From the NCBI GenBank assembly GCA_913061475.1, contig CAJXUN010000013.1, forward strand, positions 1 through 64,000: DNA of 64,000 nt, in the 5' to 3' direction. Below the pieces are notes generated by a model that saw only the letters and a program-made list of their open reading frames with translations, ran no database searches and had not been told where the DNA came from. Source of the DNA: an uncultured Colwellia sp. GTDB lineage: Bacteria; Pseudomonadota; Gammaproteobacteria; Enterobacterales; Alteromonadaceae. Made by a program: the position numbers and the translations under genes. This document shows, piece by piece, positions 10,323 to 18,497 of the stretch. Position 1 is the stretch's first letter. Each line of letters begins with the position of its first letter.

Positions 10323-12743
10323 TTACTCTGAAGGTTGTGATTTATCGGATGAAGCCGCCAGCTTTTTAGCCTTCGCTTTCGCGATTGCAGCGGCAACTCG
10401 TGCTTTTTTATTTGCAGCAATAGCAGCTTCTGTTGTAGGTTTGCTATCTGACTCGCTTATTTTAACCTCGGATGTTGAGGGCGATGCTTGCTGTGTTTTT
10501 TCTACCAACTTCTTGGCTTTCGCCTTTGCTATCGCTGCAGCAACTTTCTTTTTTCGTTCATCGCTTGCCGTAGCAGTTTTATTCACCGGGCTTATTGCTA
10601 CTGGTGTTTCTGTGTGTAAAGTTACTGTAGCTTTGTTGCTTGCAACTGCTGCTAAAGTGTATTGCTCCTGCGCCGGAACAACTGTCGGTTTGTCAGTACT
10701 TGTAGACGATGGTTGCGCGTTGATATTGCCATCGGTCTCTTTCTTTGCTTTAGCTCTCGCCTTTGCTTTTGCGATAGCAGCGGCTACCTTAGCTTTTTTA
10801 TTAATAGGGAGTTGCGATTTCTCGTCGGTAATTGGCTCTTGAACTGCGCCAGACGTTGCTGATACTGGCGTTGTTTCTTCAGTGCTCAGGACCTGTGTAT
10901 CGCTGTTGCTTGCTTGTTCTGTTGCTTGACGTTTTTTAGCTTTGGCAATAGCAGCGGCAACTTTCGCTTTTTTATCGGTAACGACAGGCTGTGCTTTTGG
11001 CGCTATGGCGGCATTGTCGGTGTCTTGCTCAGCATCGGCTGTGCTGATTGGTGTTTGGCTTTTTTGTGCCAATTTTTTTGCCTTAGCCCTTGCGATAGCA
11101 TTAGCCACTTGGCTTTTATTATCATCAATTTGCTCAACCGATGAATCAGCTTGCGAGACTATATCTTGATTGCTACCAGCTTGCGCCTTTTTTGCTTTTA
11201 CTCGTGCTAATGCTGCTGCTACGGCCGATTTTTCTGATTTCGCTGCCGGTGTTCCAGCATTCATTCTAGCTTTACGCGCTTCTGCGGCTTTTTTATGCTT
11301 TTCTTCACGGGCAATTTTTTCGCGTTCAAGTCTTAATTTACGCGCTTCAAATCTTACTTTTGCTTTTTCAGCTTTAATATCCAGTAATTTTTGTTGCCGT
11401 ATTTCGGCTTTTGCGACACGATAATAGTGCACTAACGGAATTTGGCTCGGACAAACGTAGGCACAGGCGCCACATTCAATACAGTCAAATAAATTAAGTT
11501 TTTCAAGTTGTGGTTGATCTTTTGCTTTTGCACTCCACTGTAGCTCTTGAGGTAGCAACTGGGCTGGGCATACGTCAGCACATTGACCGCAGCGAATACA
11601 TTCTACTTCTTTGCTACTGGTCGATGAGAAAGGCGATGCTATTTCAATTTCACTGGGTGCTAAGATACAGTTAGTGGTTTTTATTACCGGAATTTGATCG
11701 TTAGCCAAGCTAAAGCCCATCATAGGGCCACCCATGATCAAATGTTTATCGTGACTATTGCTGTAGCCACATTGCTCGGTTAAATATCCCACGGGAGTAC
11801 CAATAAGCGCCCAAACGTTTTGTGGCTTATCAAGTGCTTGCCCACTCACTGTAACGACACGTTTGATCAGTGGTGTGTCATTGATAACCGCGTCAGCAAT
11901 GGCAAAACAGGTGGCAACGTTTTGCATTACCATGCCTAATGAACTCGGTAAAACACCACTAGGTACTTCTTGACCGGTTAATATTTTTATTAATTGTTTT
12001 TCGCCACCACTGGGGTATTTGGTTGGAATAACACAAACTTGAATATGGTCAATATCTGCCGTGGCTTTTTGTAATGTTTCAATCGCTTTAGCTTTATTGT
12101 CTTCGATACCAATAAGAATATTTTGGGGCGCTAATAAATGGTCTAAAATTTTAATGCCATCTAGAATCGTCGGGCTATGCTCTTGAATTAATAAGTCATC
12201 CGCGGTGATGTAAGGTTCGCACTCTGCGGCGTTGATAATAAGATATTCTATTTTAGCTAAGGTACTGACTTTTACTTGTGTAGGGAAACCGGCGCCACCC
12301 ATGCCGGCAATACCAGCGTTAACGATTTTTTCTAAAATTTTTCCTTTACTCAATAATTGGAAATCAGGACAAATATGACGTTGTTGCCAAGTGTCTTCTC
12401 CATCGGGTGTTAAAATTAAGCAAGTTTCTCTTAAACCGGAAGGATGTGGGATTGCCATTAATTTAATGGCGGTGACTGTGCCACTTGTTGGTGCGTGAAT
12501 CGGCAAAGACATCGGATTGTCACCGACACTTAATATCTGGCCTTTAAGCACTTTATCACCAACGCTAACAATTAAATCTCCTGCTTGGCCAATATGCTGA
12601 CGAATAGGGATAATTAACTGTTCTGGAATTTGCGCGCTAGCAATAGGTTTGGTGCAGGTGAGAAACTTTTGCTCAGGCGGATGTATGCCGCCATGAAACT
12701 GCCAAAAATTTCCTTTTTGTATACGTTCAATTACCGATTCCAC
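10323..12743 (-). CDS. rnfC: Rnf/Rsx complex subunit C with long Ala/Lys tail
   Basis: An 806-residue peripheral subunit that takes electrons from NADH. The N-terminal half (about 1-440) has the FHGGIHPPEQK start motif, the glycine-rich GMGGAGFPTQVK nucleotide-binding region, a SLBB-type segment and two 4Fe-4S clusters (CIRCGQCADVCP near 380; CIECGACAYVCP near 420). The rest is low-complexity: basic alternating Glu/Arg helices, then six Ala/Lys repeats. The GTG at 12743 has GAGG upstream and begins just after the rnfB stop, so the longer open frame to 12881 is not the gene. Proteobacterial RnfC proteins commonly have an alanine/lysine-rich tail. Confidence 0.94.
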   Translation of the reverse strand: MESVIERIQKGNFWQFHGGIHPPEQKFLTCTKPIASAQIPEQLIIPIRQHIGQAGDLIVSVGDKVLKGQILSVGDNPMSLPIHAPTSGTVTAIKLMAIPHPSGLRETCLILTPDGEDTWQQRHICPDFQLLSKGKILEKIVNAGIAGMGGAGFPTQVKVSTLAKIEYLIINAAECEPYITADDLLIQEHSPTILDGIKILDHLLAPQNILIGIEDNKAKAIETLQKATADIDHIQVCVIPTKYPSGGEKQLIKILTGQEVPSGVLPSSLGMVMQNVATCFAIADAVINDTPLIKRVVTVSGQALDKPQNVWALIGTPVGYLTEQCGYSNSHDKHLIMGGPMMGFSLANDQIPVIKTTNCILAPSEIEIASPFSSTSSKEVECIRCGQCADVCPAQLLPQELQWSAKAKDQPQLEKLNLFDCIECGACAYVCPSQIPLVHYYRVAKAEIRQQKLLDIKAEKAKVRFEARKLRLEREKIAREEKHKKAAEARKARMNAGTPAAKSEKSAVAAALARVKAKKAQAGSNQDIVSQADSSVEQIDDNKSQVANAIARAKAKKLAQKSQTPISTADAEQDTDNAAIAPKAQPVVTDKKAKVAAAIAKAKKRQATEQASNSDTQVLSTEETTPVSATSGAVQEPITDEKSQLPINKKAKVAAAIAKAKARAKAKKETDGNINAQPSSTSTDKPTVVPAQEQYTLAAVASNKATVTLHTETPVAISPVNKTATASDERKKKVAAAIAKAKAKKLVEKTQQASPSTSEVKISESDSKPTTEAAIAANKKARVAAAIAKAKAKKLAASSDKSQPSE
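10350..11245 (-). repeat. six-copy Ala/Lys repeat within rnfC
   Basis: Six related segments of the form KKAKVAAAIAKAKAKK are separated by 30-60 residue acidic/Ser/Thr/Gln linkers rich in Asp, Glu and Pro. Two of the copies read KSAVAAALARVKAKK and KKARVAAAIAKAKAKK. Each would form a positively charged amphipathic helix. Long open frames on the opposite strand here are a by-product of the repeat. Confidence 0.85.
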
Positions 12744-12754
12744 ACAAACCTCAT

Positions 12755-13309
12755 CTAATCTATTTGTACTACAGGAATACTTTGTAAATCCCATTGCCAA
12801 TTTTGTGTTGTTGTAGCAACGGGGATCATTTCTATACAATCTACTGGACAAGGAGCGACACATAAGTCGCAACCCGTGCATTCGTCAGCGATTATGGTGT
12901 GCATTTGCTTTGTTGTACCTATAATGGCGTCAACGGGGCATGCTTGAATGCACTTGGTACAACCAATGCAGTCTTCTTCAATAATAAAAGCGACTTTCGG
13001 TGTATTGTCTGCTTCGTGATTTGCATCTAACGGTTGTACTTCTACCCCCATTAACTCAGCAATTTTTTTGATGGTGTCTTCACCACCGGGTGCACATTTA
13101 TTTATTGCTTCGCCGTTAGCAACAGCTTCAGCATAGGGTTTGCAGCCTGGATAACCACATTGGCCACATTGTGTTTGTGGCAAGAGTGCGTCTAATTGCT
13201 CGGCAAGTGGATCACCTTCAACTTTAAATCTTACCGATGCGAAGCCTAATAAGGCACCAAATAAAGCGGCAATAACACCGAGTACTAATATTGCGATAAG
13301 CGTGCTCAT
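12755..13309 (-). CDS. rnfB: Rnf/Rsx complex subunit B (ferredoxin-like)
   Basis: 184 residues: one N-terminal membrane helix (about 1-25), a 4Fe-4S domain with the CGQCGYPGC motif followed by a cysteine at KCAPGG, then two bacterial ferredoxin motifs ([12 protein letters not shown] and [12 protein letters not shown]). It passes electrons between the soluble and membrane-bound parts of the complex. Its start overlaps the rnfA stop at 13309. The C-terminus is slightly shorter than in E. coli RsxB. Confidence 0.96.
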   Translation of the reverse strand: MSTLIAILVLGVIAALFGALLGFASVRFKVEGDPLAEQLDALLPQTQCGQCGYPGCKPYAEAVANGEAINKCAPGGEDTIKKIAELMGVEVQPLDANHEADNTPKVAFIIEEDCIGCTKCIQACPVDAIIGTTKQMHTIIADECTGCDLCVAPCPVDCIEMIPVATTTQNWQWDLQSIPVVQID

Positions 13310-13890
13310 TAAAACTTAACCAACCCTGTAAAACCCATAAAGGCTAACGACATTAAGCCAGCGGTAATCATGGCAATAGCTGAGCCTTTAAATGGCGTTG
13401 GCACATCAGCATTAGCCAATTTTTCACGCATGGCGGAAAACATAATTAATACTAAAGAGAAACCCAAGGCAGCACCAAAGCCATAAACTATAGACTCGAA
13501 AAAATTATGTTGCTCTTGAAGATTTAGTAGTGCAACACCGAGTACCGCGCAATTGGTCGTGATCAATGGCAGAAAAATACCTAATAAACGATAGAGGTTT
13601 GCGCTGGTTTTATGTACCACCATTTCGGTGAATTGCACCACAACCGCAATCACTAAAATAAAGGTCATGGTTGTTAGATACTCTAAACCTAAGGGGGAGA
13701 GTATATATGTACTCACGACATAGCTTAGTAAGGAAGCTAAAGTCATAACAAAAGTCGTGGCAAACGACATACCTATCGCGGTTTCAGTTCGCGATGATAC
13801 GCCCATAAAGGGACATAAGCCGAGAAAATTAACCAAGACAAAGTTGTTTACTAATACTGTGCCAACGAGTAGCAGAAGGTAATCAGTCAT
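13309..13890 (-). CDS. rnfA: Rnf/Rsx complex subunit A
   Basis: A 193-residue integral membrane protein with about six helices, paralogous to RnfE. It contains [15 protein letters not shown] near the N-terminus and [15 protein letters not shown], the two cysteine regions that form the intramembrane iron site. It is the first gene of the rnfABCDGE-nth set. The upstream 220 bases must hold the operon promoter, although no strong consensus is obvious. Confidence 0.96.
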   Translation of the reverse strand: MTDYLLLLVGTVLVNNFVLVNFLGLCPFMGVSSRTETAIGMSFATTFVMTLASLLSYVVSTYILSPLGLEYLTTMTFILVIAVVVQFTEMVVHKTSANLYRLLGIFLPLITTNCAVLGVALLNLQEQHNFFESIVYGFGAALGFSLVLIMFSAMREKLANADVPTPFKGSAIAMITAGLMSLAFMGFTGLVKF

Positions 13891-14057
13891 TCGATCAATA
13901 TTTTATCGTGAAAATTCACACTATTATCCGTGTTTATCTGGCAATAAACAACATATGAAGCGTAGGGTTATTCATTTTAATGCGCAGATGTTTATTTGCG
14001 ATAAAAAAATGTACGGAGGTATGGTGGTGAAAGTGCGTGGTAAATTTTTAATAGGCG

Positions 14058-14087
14058 AAAAAAAAGCCATTGTAATTGAATGGCTTT
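14058..14087 (-). terminator. rho-independent terminator after the GGDEF/EAL gene
   Basis: Read on the minus strand, AAAGCCATT pairs with AATGGCTTT around a 7-base loop and is followed by eight T residues. It lies 24 bases beyond the stop of the gene at 14111-16000. Confidence 0.88.
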
Positions 14088-14110
14088 AGTTAAAGGAGCT
14101 TAAACAAATA

Positions 14111-16000
14111 TTACATTGATGATAAATTTTTAGGCTTACCAATATAAAAACCCTGACAGCCATCAATAAATAGCTTTTCAAGCATAAACTTTTCTTCTTG
14201 GCTTTCAACGCTTTCTGCGAGTACGCTAATACTTAGCCTATGTGCCAAGTCGACCATTAAACGCAAGAAATACTGATTGTTTTTATCTTCGTCGATATCA
14301 CGTGTATAGGTACTATCCATTTTAATAAAATCGGGTTTTAAATCCCTAAAAAATTTAAATGACGTTAGCCCGACACCAAAACGTTCAACGGTAATTCGAG
14401 CGCCAACTCGGTGTACCATATCAATAAAGTTTTTACTGGTTTTGATATTTTGTTGTAAGCCATGTTCTGTGATTTCAAAAACCAATTTCGAAGCAATAGT
14501 AGCATCGCGTAACAGTCGTCGTTCTAGCCAGATCAAAAAGTGGCCATCATTAATAGAACGAGCGCTAACATTTATACCGAAAAAATGCGTTTGCATATTC
14601 TTTTCAGTGATTTCTTTAATCACTGCTTCAATAATCATCCGATCAACGGCGACTATTTTATCAAGTTTTTCAGCCATTGCGAAAAATGAAGCCGTGGGCA
14701 GTACGTCATCACTGCTATTTAAAAAACGTGCTAAAACTTCTCCATAGACACGGTTATTAGGGCTGCTAGGTTTAATGGGTTGAACTAGTAGATTAACCCG
14801 TTGGTTTTCAATCACGCTATCAATTTCTTGGCGCCAGTTTTGATTACCGTAACTAGCGCTGCTATTTTCTAAAATACTGCTATCAGTTTGGGAAAACCAC
14901 GAATTTACTTTTTGTGTTTGCGCAACACTAATACCCGTATCGGCTAACGCTAAAAGTTCACCTAAGGGCTTATCATTATCGAAATAAACCATACCAGTGT
15001 ATGCTACTGAATCTAAATCTGATGCTTGTTGATATTCGTTAAAGCGACCGGTTAAGTCGGTTGCAAAATTTTCTGCACTTTTTAACGTGATATTGGGGAT
15101 CAATGTTGCAAAATCGGAACTGTTTAAGCGAAATACTTGCGCACCTTTATATCGGCTTATGGCATGTTTCATAATGTCTGCAACTTTGCAGATATAGGCA
15201 TCACCTTCATGGTAGCCGTGGATCTGGTTTATGGTTTGCAATTCAGAACACCGGGTAATGGCTAAAACGCCAAAATCAGACCGGGAGTCGGCATTTTCAA
15301 AAAACTGGATAAAGCGATTACGATTTTCTAGTTTAGTGACAGGTTCAATATAGGCGTTTTTTTCTAGCAGGGTTGTGGCGGTAATTCGGCTGGCGATAAG
15401 TGTTTTCAGCTCGGCTAAATGTTGCTGAATTTCAGGTAAATCAATTTCATCATCATTATTTTCTTCTTCAGTATTTTCCTTACCTGAAATAATAGCAGCA
15501 AGATCACGCTTTATTTGCTGATTAATTTTTCCCGCTAAACGGCGGTATCGACCAATACTAAATGATGCAGCAACAACAATGAATATAATACTTAAGACAA
15601 ACACAGCTATTGTTAAATTACGCAGCATAGCTAACCCATCACTAACAGCTAATTGATAACGTAAAGTGAGCGCTGATTTAGGTAATTTTGTTTCGCTAAT
15701 AGAGGCCAGTATCAAGTCAGCAAATAGTATCGGGCTTTGTTGTTCATTTACTATCGCTTTACCCCCATTGTTAGTGATGCTGATAAAATGATAGTGGTTA
15801 AATTTAGCGAGTTGCTTGGCAAAAGCCTCACTGCTCTCAAGATCTATTTGTTGGTCTAGTGTAAGTAAAAACTGTTGATGTTGACTTTGTTTTTCTGAGG
15901 TTTGTAATGCTAAAATAACTGCACCAACCAAGGCTACACAGACGCTAAAGCCGAAGGCAAAAAGAAAATTTCTTAAAAGTAGTTGAGAATAGGTATACAT
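14111..16000 (-). CDS. CsrD/MshH-like degenerate GGDEF-EAL membrane protein
   Basis: 629 residues with an N-terminal membrane helix (about 10-32), a periplasmic segment, a second helix (about 130-152), a linker with an acidic stretch near 180, a GGDEF-like domain (about 215-370) and an EAL-like domain (about 385-625). The GGDEF signature is replaced by SSDF near residue 295. The EAL motif reads EVL (near 420), and the usual DDFG metal-site motif reads ERFG (near 537), so catalytic aspartates are missing. It is therefore unlikely to make or cleave c-di-GMP. Architecture and length resemble CsrD, which controls CsrB/C RNA decay with RNase E, and Vibrio MshH. A LapD-like receptor role is the alternative. 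Confidence 0.75.
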   Translation of the reverse strand: MYTYSQLLLRNFLFAFGFSVCVALVGAVILALQTSEKQSQHQQFLLTLDQQIDLESSEAFAKQLAKFNHYHFISITNNGGKAIVNEQQSPILFADLILASISETKLPKSALTLRYQLAVSDGLAMLRNLTIAVFVLSIIFIVVAASFSIGRYRRLAGKINQQIKRDLAAIISGKENTEEENNDDEIDLPEIQQHLAELKTLIASRITATTLLEKNAYIEPVTKLENRNRFIQFFENADSRSDFGVLAITRCSELQTINQIHGYHEGDAYICKVADIMKHAISRYKGAQVFRLNSSDFATLIPNITLKSAENFATDLTGRFNEYQQASDLDSVAYTGMVYFDNDKPLGELLALADTGISVAQTQKVNSWFSQTDSSILENSSASYGNQNWRQEIDSVIENQRVNLLVQPIKPSSPNNRVYGEVLARFLNSSDDVLPTASFFAMAEKLDKIVAVDRMIIEAVIKEITEKNMQTHFFGINVSARSINDGHFLIWLERRLLRDATIASKLVFEITEHGLQQNIKTSKNFIDMVHRVGARITVERFGVGLTSFKFFRDLKPDFIKMDSTYTRDIDEDKNNQYFLRLMVDLAHRLSISVLAESVESQEEKFMLEKLFIDGCQGFYIGKPKNLSSM

Positions 16001-16207
16001 ATAATTCCAAAATGCTGATACGTGATTTTATATTGGCAATAAGTTAGTCAATGCTAATGATTTTGTAACATGAATCAGGTTAATTTACTAACTATCTGAT
16101 TATGCCGCAATAATTATTATAGTAATGTTATAAAATTTTACCGCTATTCTTTTCTCTAGCCTGCGCGGAATTTACTATGTACGGACTTATTGTTTGCGAA
16201 AATTAAC

Positions 16208-16236
16208 TTGCTATAAAAGCATCAACTCTATATAAT
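16208..16236 (+). promoter_or_regulatory. sigma-70-type promoter upstream of the rimP operon
   Basis: TTGCTA (16208-16213) and TATAAT (16231-16236) are separated by exactly 17 bases, predicting transcription from about 16243. It is the only strong promoter-like sequence I see between the divergent gene and rimP. Confidence 0.7.
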
Positions 16237-16242
16237 TTGCGC

Positions 16243-16388
16243 AGCTTTAATATAGTAATATCTCACTGAATAGATTTTTATCTAAATTTGATAGATTTTC
16301 TAAGATATTGTTATAAAAAATCGAGAGAGTTACTGCTTGGTTTACATCGTGGGTTCAGTGAATAAGCCCCGCGTATTGGGGCTTTTTT
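16243..16388 (+). ncRNA. short terminated leader transcript before rimP
   Basis: From the predicted start near 16243 to the terminator ending at 16388 is a roughly 145-base transcript with no credible gene and no tRNA fold. In E. coli the same position holds metY and attenuator-type terminators ahead of rimP-nusA. By analogy this may be an attenuation leader, with readthrough feeding the operon, or a small RNA. The RNA itself is inferred from the promoter and terminator only. Confidence 0.4.
16364..16388 (+). terminator. terminator/attenuator in the rimP leader
   Basis: AAGCCCC (16364-16370) pairs with GGGGCTT (16378-16384) around a 7-base loop, followed by a run of T. It lies about 100 bases before rimP on the same strand, so it must be read through or bypassed for operon expression. 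Confidence 0.85.
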
Positions 16389-16488
16389 GTATCTTAAGCA
16401 TGTGAAAAAGGTGCAATAGCAGCAAGTGTATCGCTGGGCTATATGCCCTTTTTTTGTTTCTGAACTCTTCCAAATTGGAGAAAAGTGA

Positions 16489-16950
16489 TTGGCTAAATTT
16501 GAACACAAATTAACCGCAATGTTACGTCCTGCCGTTGAAGAAACGGGTAAGGAGTTATTAGGCGTTGAATTTATTAGTGCCGGTAACCATTCGGTTTTAC
16601 GATTATTTATCGACCATGAAAATGGCATCGATGTTGATGACTGCGCAGAAGTCAGTCGTCAAGTAGGGGCTATTCTAGATGTAGAAGACCCGATTAGTAG
16701 TGAATATAGCTTAGAGGTTTCATCACCTGGGCTAGACCGTCCATTATTTGACAAAGCGCACTTTGAAGCGGTTGTTGATGAAACGGTAGAAGTCAAAATT
16801 TCAATGCCATTAAATGGTCGTCGAAAATTTAAAGGCAAATTAGTTGCCGTTGAAAACGATAGTTTAATTGTCATGGTGGATAACGAAGAATACGAACTCG
16901 TTATCAGTAACATAGACAAGTCTCACCTTGTTTATAATCATAAAAAATAA
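16489..16950 (+). CDS. rimP: ribosome maturation factor RimP
   Basis: A 153-residue protein needed for 30S subunit maturation. Family signatures are present: the GxEFI region, the RLFIDHENGIDVDDC stretch and LEVSSPGLDRPLF, with a C-terminal SH3-like barrel. The start is a TTG at 16489 with GGAG 8 bases upstream; the residues after it align with the E. coli N-terminus. First gene of rimP-nusA-infB-rbfA-truB. Confidence 0.95.
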   Translation: MAKFEHKLTAMLRPAVEETGKELLGVEFISAGNHSVLRLFIDHENGIDVDDCAEVSRQVGAILDVEDPISSEYSLEVSSPGLDRPLFDKAHFEAVVDETVEVKISMPLNGRRKFKGKLVAVENDSLIVMVDNEEYELVISNIDKSHLVYNHKK

Positions 16951-16979
16951 ATTTAATATAATGAGAAAGGCTAACTAGC

Positions 16980-18476
16980 ATGAGTAAGGAAATATTACTG
17001 GTTGTAGATGCTGTTTCTAATGAAAAGGCATTACCACGAGAAAGCATTTTTGAAGCTATGGAAACGGCTTTGGAAACTGCGACAAAAAAGAAATATGAAG
17101 GCGATATCGTTGTTCGTGTCAGCATTGACCGTGCAAGTGGTGAATTTGAGACTTTCCGTCGTTGGTTAATCGTTGACGAAAGTGATACACCAATGGAAAA
17201 TCCGTATGCTGAAATTAGTTTGGCAGCGGCGCAATATGATGAACCAGAACTCAATGTTGGTGATTATGTTGAAGAACAAATTGAATCAGTTAAGTTTGAC
17301 CGTGTAACAACACAAACTGCTAAGCAAGTTATTGTCCAAAAAATTCGTGAAGCAGAACGTGGCCTCATTGTTGATGCTTACCAAGAACAAATTGGTGAAA
17401 TCATCACCGGTGTTGTGAAAAAAGCAAGCCGCGACAGTGTGATTTTGGATTTAGGTAATAATGCAGAAGCGATTATTTACCGTGATGATATGTTACCGCG
17501 CGAAAGTTTCCGTCCAGGCGATCGTATTCGTGGTTTACTTTATGAAATTAAACCCGAAGCACGTGGCGCGCAATTGTTTGTCAGCCGCACTAAACCTGAG
17601 ATGTTAATTGAGTTATTCCGCGTTGAAGTGCCAGAAATTGGTGAAGAAATGCTTGAGATTAAGGGCGCTGCTCGTGATCCTGGTTCTCGTGCGAAAATCT
17701 CAGTTAAAAGTAACGATAAACGTATTGACCCAGTCGGTGCTTGTGTTGGTATGCGTGGTTCACGTGTGCAAGCAGTTTCAAGTGAGCTTGGCGGCGAACG
17801 TGTTGATATCGTTTTATATGATGACAACCCTGCACAATACGTTATCAATGCGATGGCACCAGCAGAAGTTGCTTCTATCATCGTTGATGAAGACAAAAAC
17901 ACCATGGATATCGCTGTCGAAGAAGGCAACTTAGCGATGGCCATTGGTCGTAGCGGTCAGAACATACGTTTAGCAAGCCAGTTAACTGGCTGGGAATTGA
18001 ACGTGATGACCGTTGCGGATATGAATGAAAAGCATCAAGCTGAAAACGATAAAGTGTTAACGCTATTTATTGATAAGTTAGATCTTGACGAAGATTTTGC
18101 CTTAATGTTAGTTGAAGAAGGCTTTACTTCGTTAGAAGAAATTGCTTACGTGCCAGTAGCTGAAATGCTTGATATCGACGGTATGGACGAAGACACCGTT
18201 GAAGAATTGCGTGAACGTGCAAAAGCAGCAATTACTACCCAAGCATTAGCAAGTGAAGAAACACTTGAAGGTGCAGAGCCTGCAGAAGATTTATTAAATC
18301 TTGCTGGCTTAGAACGCCATTTAGCGTTCGTATTAGCGAGTCGTGGTATTACAACCTTAGAACACCTTGCAGAGCAAGGCGTTGATGAAATATCAGACAT
18401 TGAAGAATTAGATGAAACCAAAGCGGGCGAGCTAATCATGGCTGCACGTAATATTTGTTGGTTTAACGAAGAATAA
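16980..18476 (+). CDS. nusA: transcription termination/antitermination factor NusA
   Basis: 498 residues. Order: N-terminal RNA-polymerase-binding domain (about 1-125), S1 domain (about 135-200), two KH domains (about 200-345; [10 protein letters not shown] and [11 protein letters not shown]), and two acidic C-terminal repeats (about 365-420 and 440-495) that in E. coli contact the polymerase alpha subunit and release autoinhibition. The length matches gammaproteobacterial NusA. It lies 29 bases after rimP, with AGAAAGG upstream of the ATG. Confidence 0.97.
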   Translation: MSKEILLVVDAVSNEKALPRESIFEAMETALETATKKKYEGDIVVRVSIDRASGEFETFRRWLIVDESDTPMENPYAEISLAAAQYDEPELNVGDYVEEQIESVKFDRVTTQTAKQVIVQKIREAERGLIVDAYQEQIGEIITGVVKKASRDSVILDLGNNAEAIIYRDDMLPRESFRPGDRIRGLLYEIKPEARGAQLFVSRTKPEMLIELFRVEVPEIGEEMLEIKGAARDPGSRAKISVKSNDKRIDPVGACVGMRGSRVQAVSSELGGERVDIVLYDDNPAQYVINAMAPAEVASIIVDEDKNTMDIAVEEGNLAMAIGRSGQNIRLASQLTGWELNVMTVADMNEKHQAENDKVLTLFIDKLDLDEDFALMLVEEGFTSLEEIAYVPVAEMLDIDGMDEDTVEELRERAKAAITTQALASEETLEGAEPAEDLLNLAGLERHLAFVLASRGITTLEHLAEQGVDEISDIEELDETKAGELIMAARNICWFNEE

Positions 18477-18497
18477 CTCACCGGGAGAATTATATAG

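Noticed and set aside
10312..11424. Several long plus-strand frames opposite rnfC (up to 176 codons, Ala/Phe/Leu-rich)
   Set aside because: They are the mirror of the Ala/Lys repeats in RnfC and have no start signals.
16243..16370. tRNA gene in the rimP leader, as in E. coli metY
   Set aside because: No T-loop GTTC-A/G-A-N-C pattern with matching acceptor stem and no cloverleaf could be drawn.
16311..16628. 105-codon minus-strand frame over the rimP start
   Set aside because: It overlaps the terminator and rimP coding region and has no family features.
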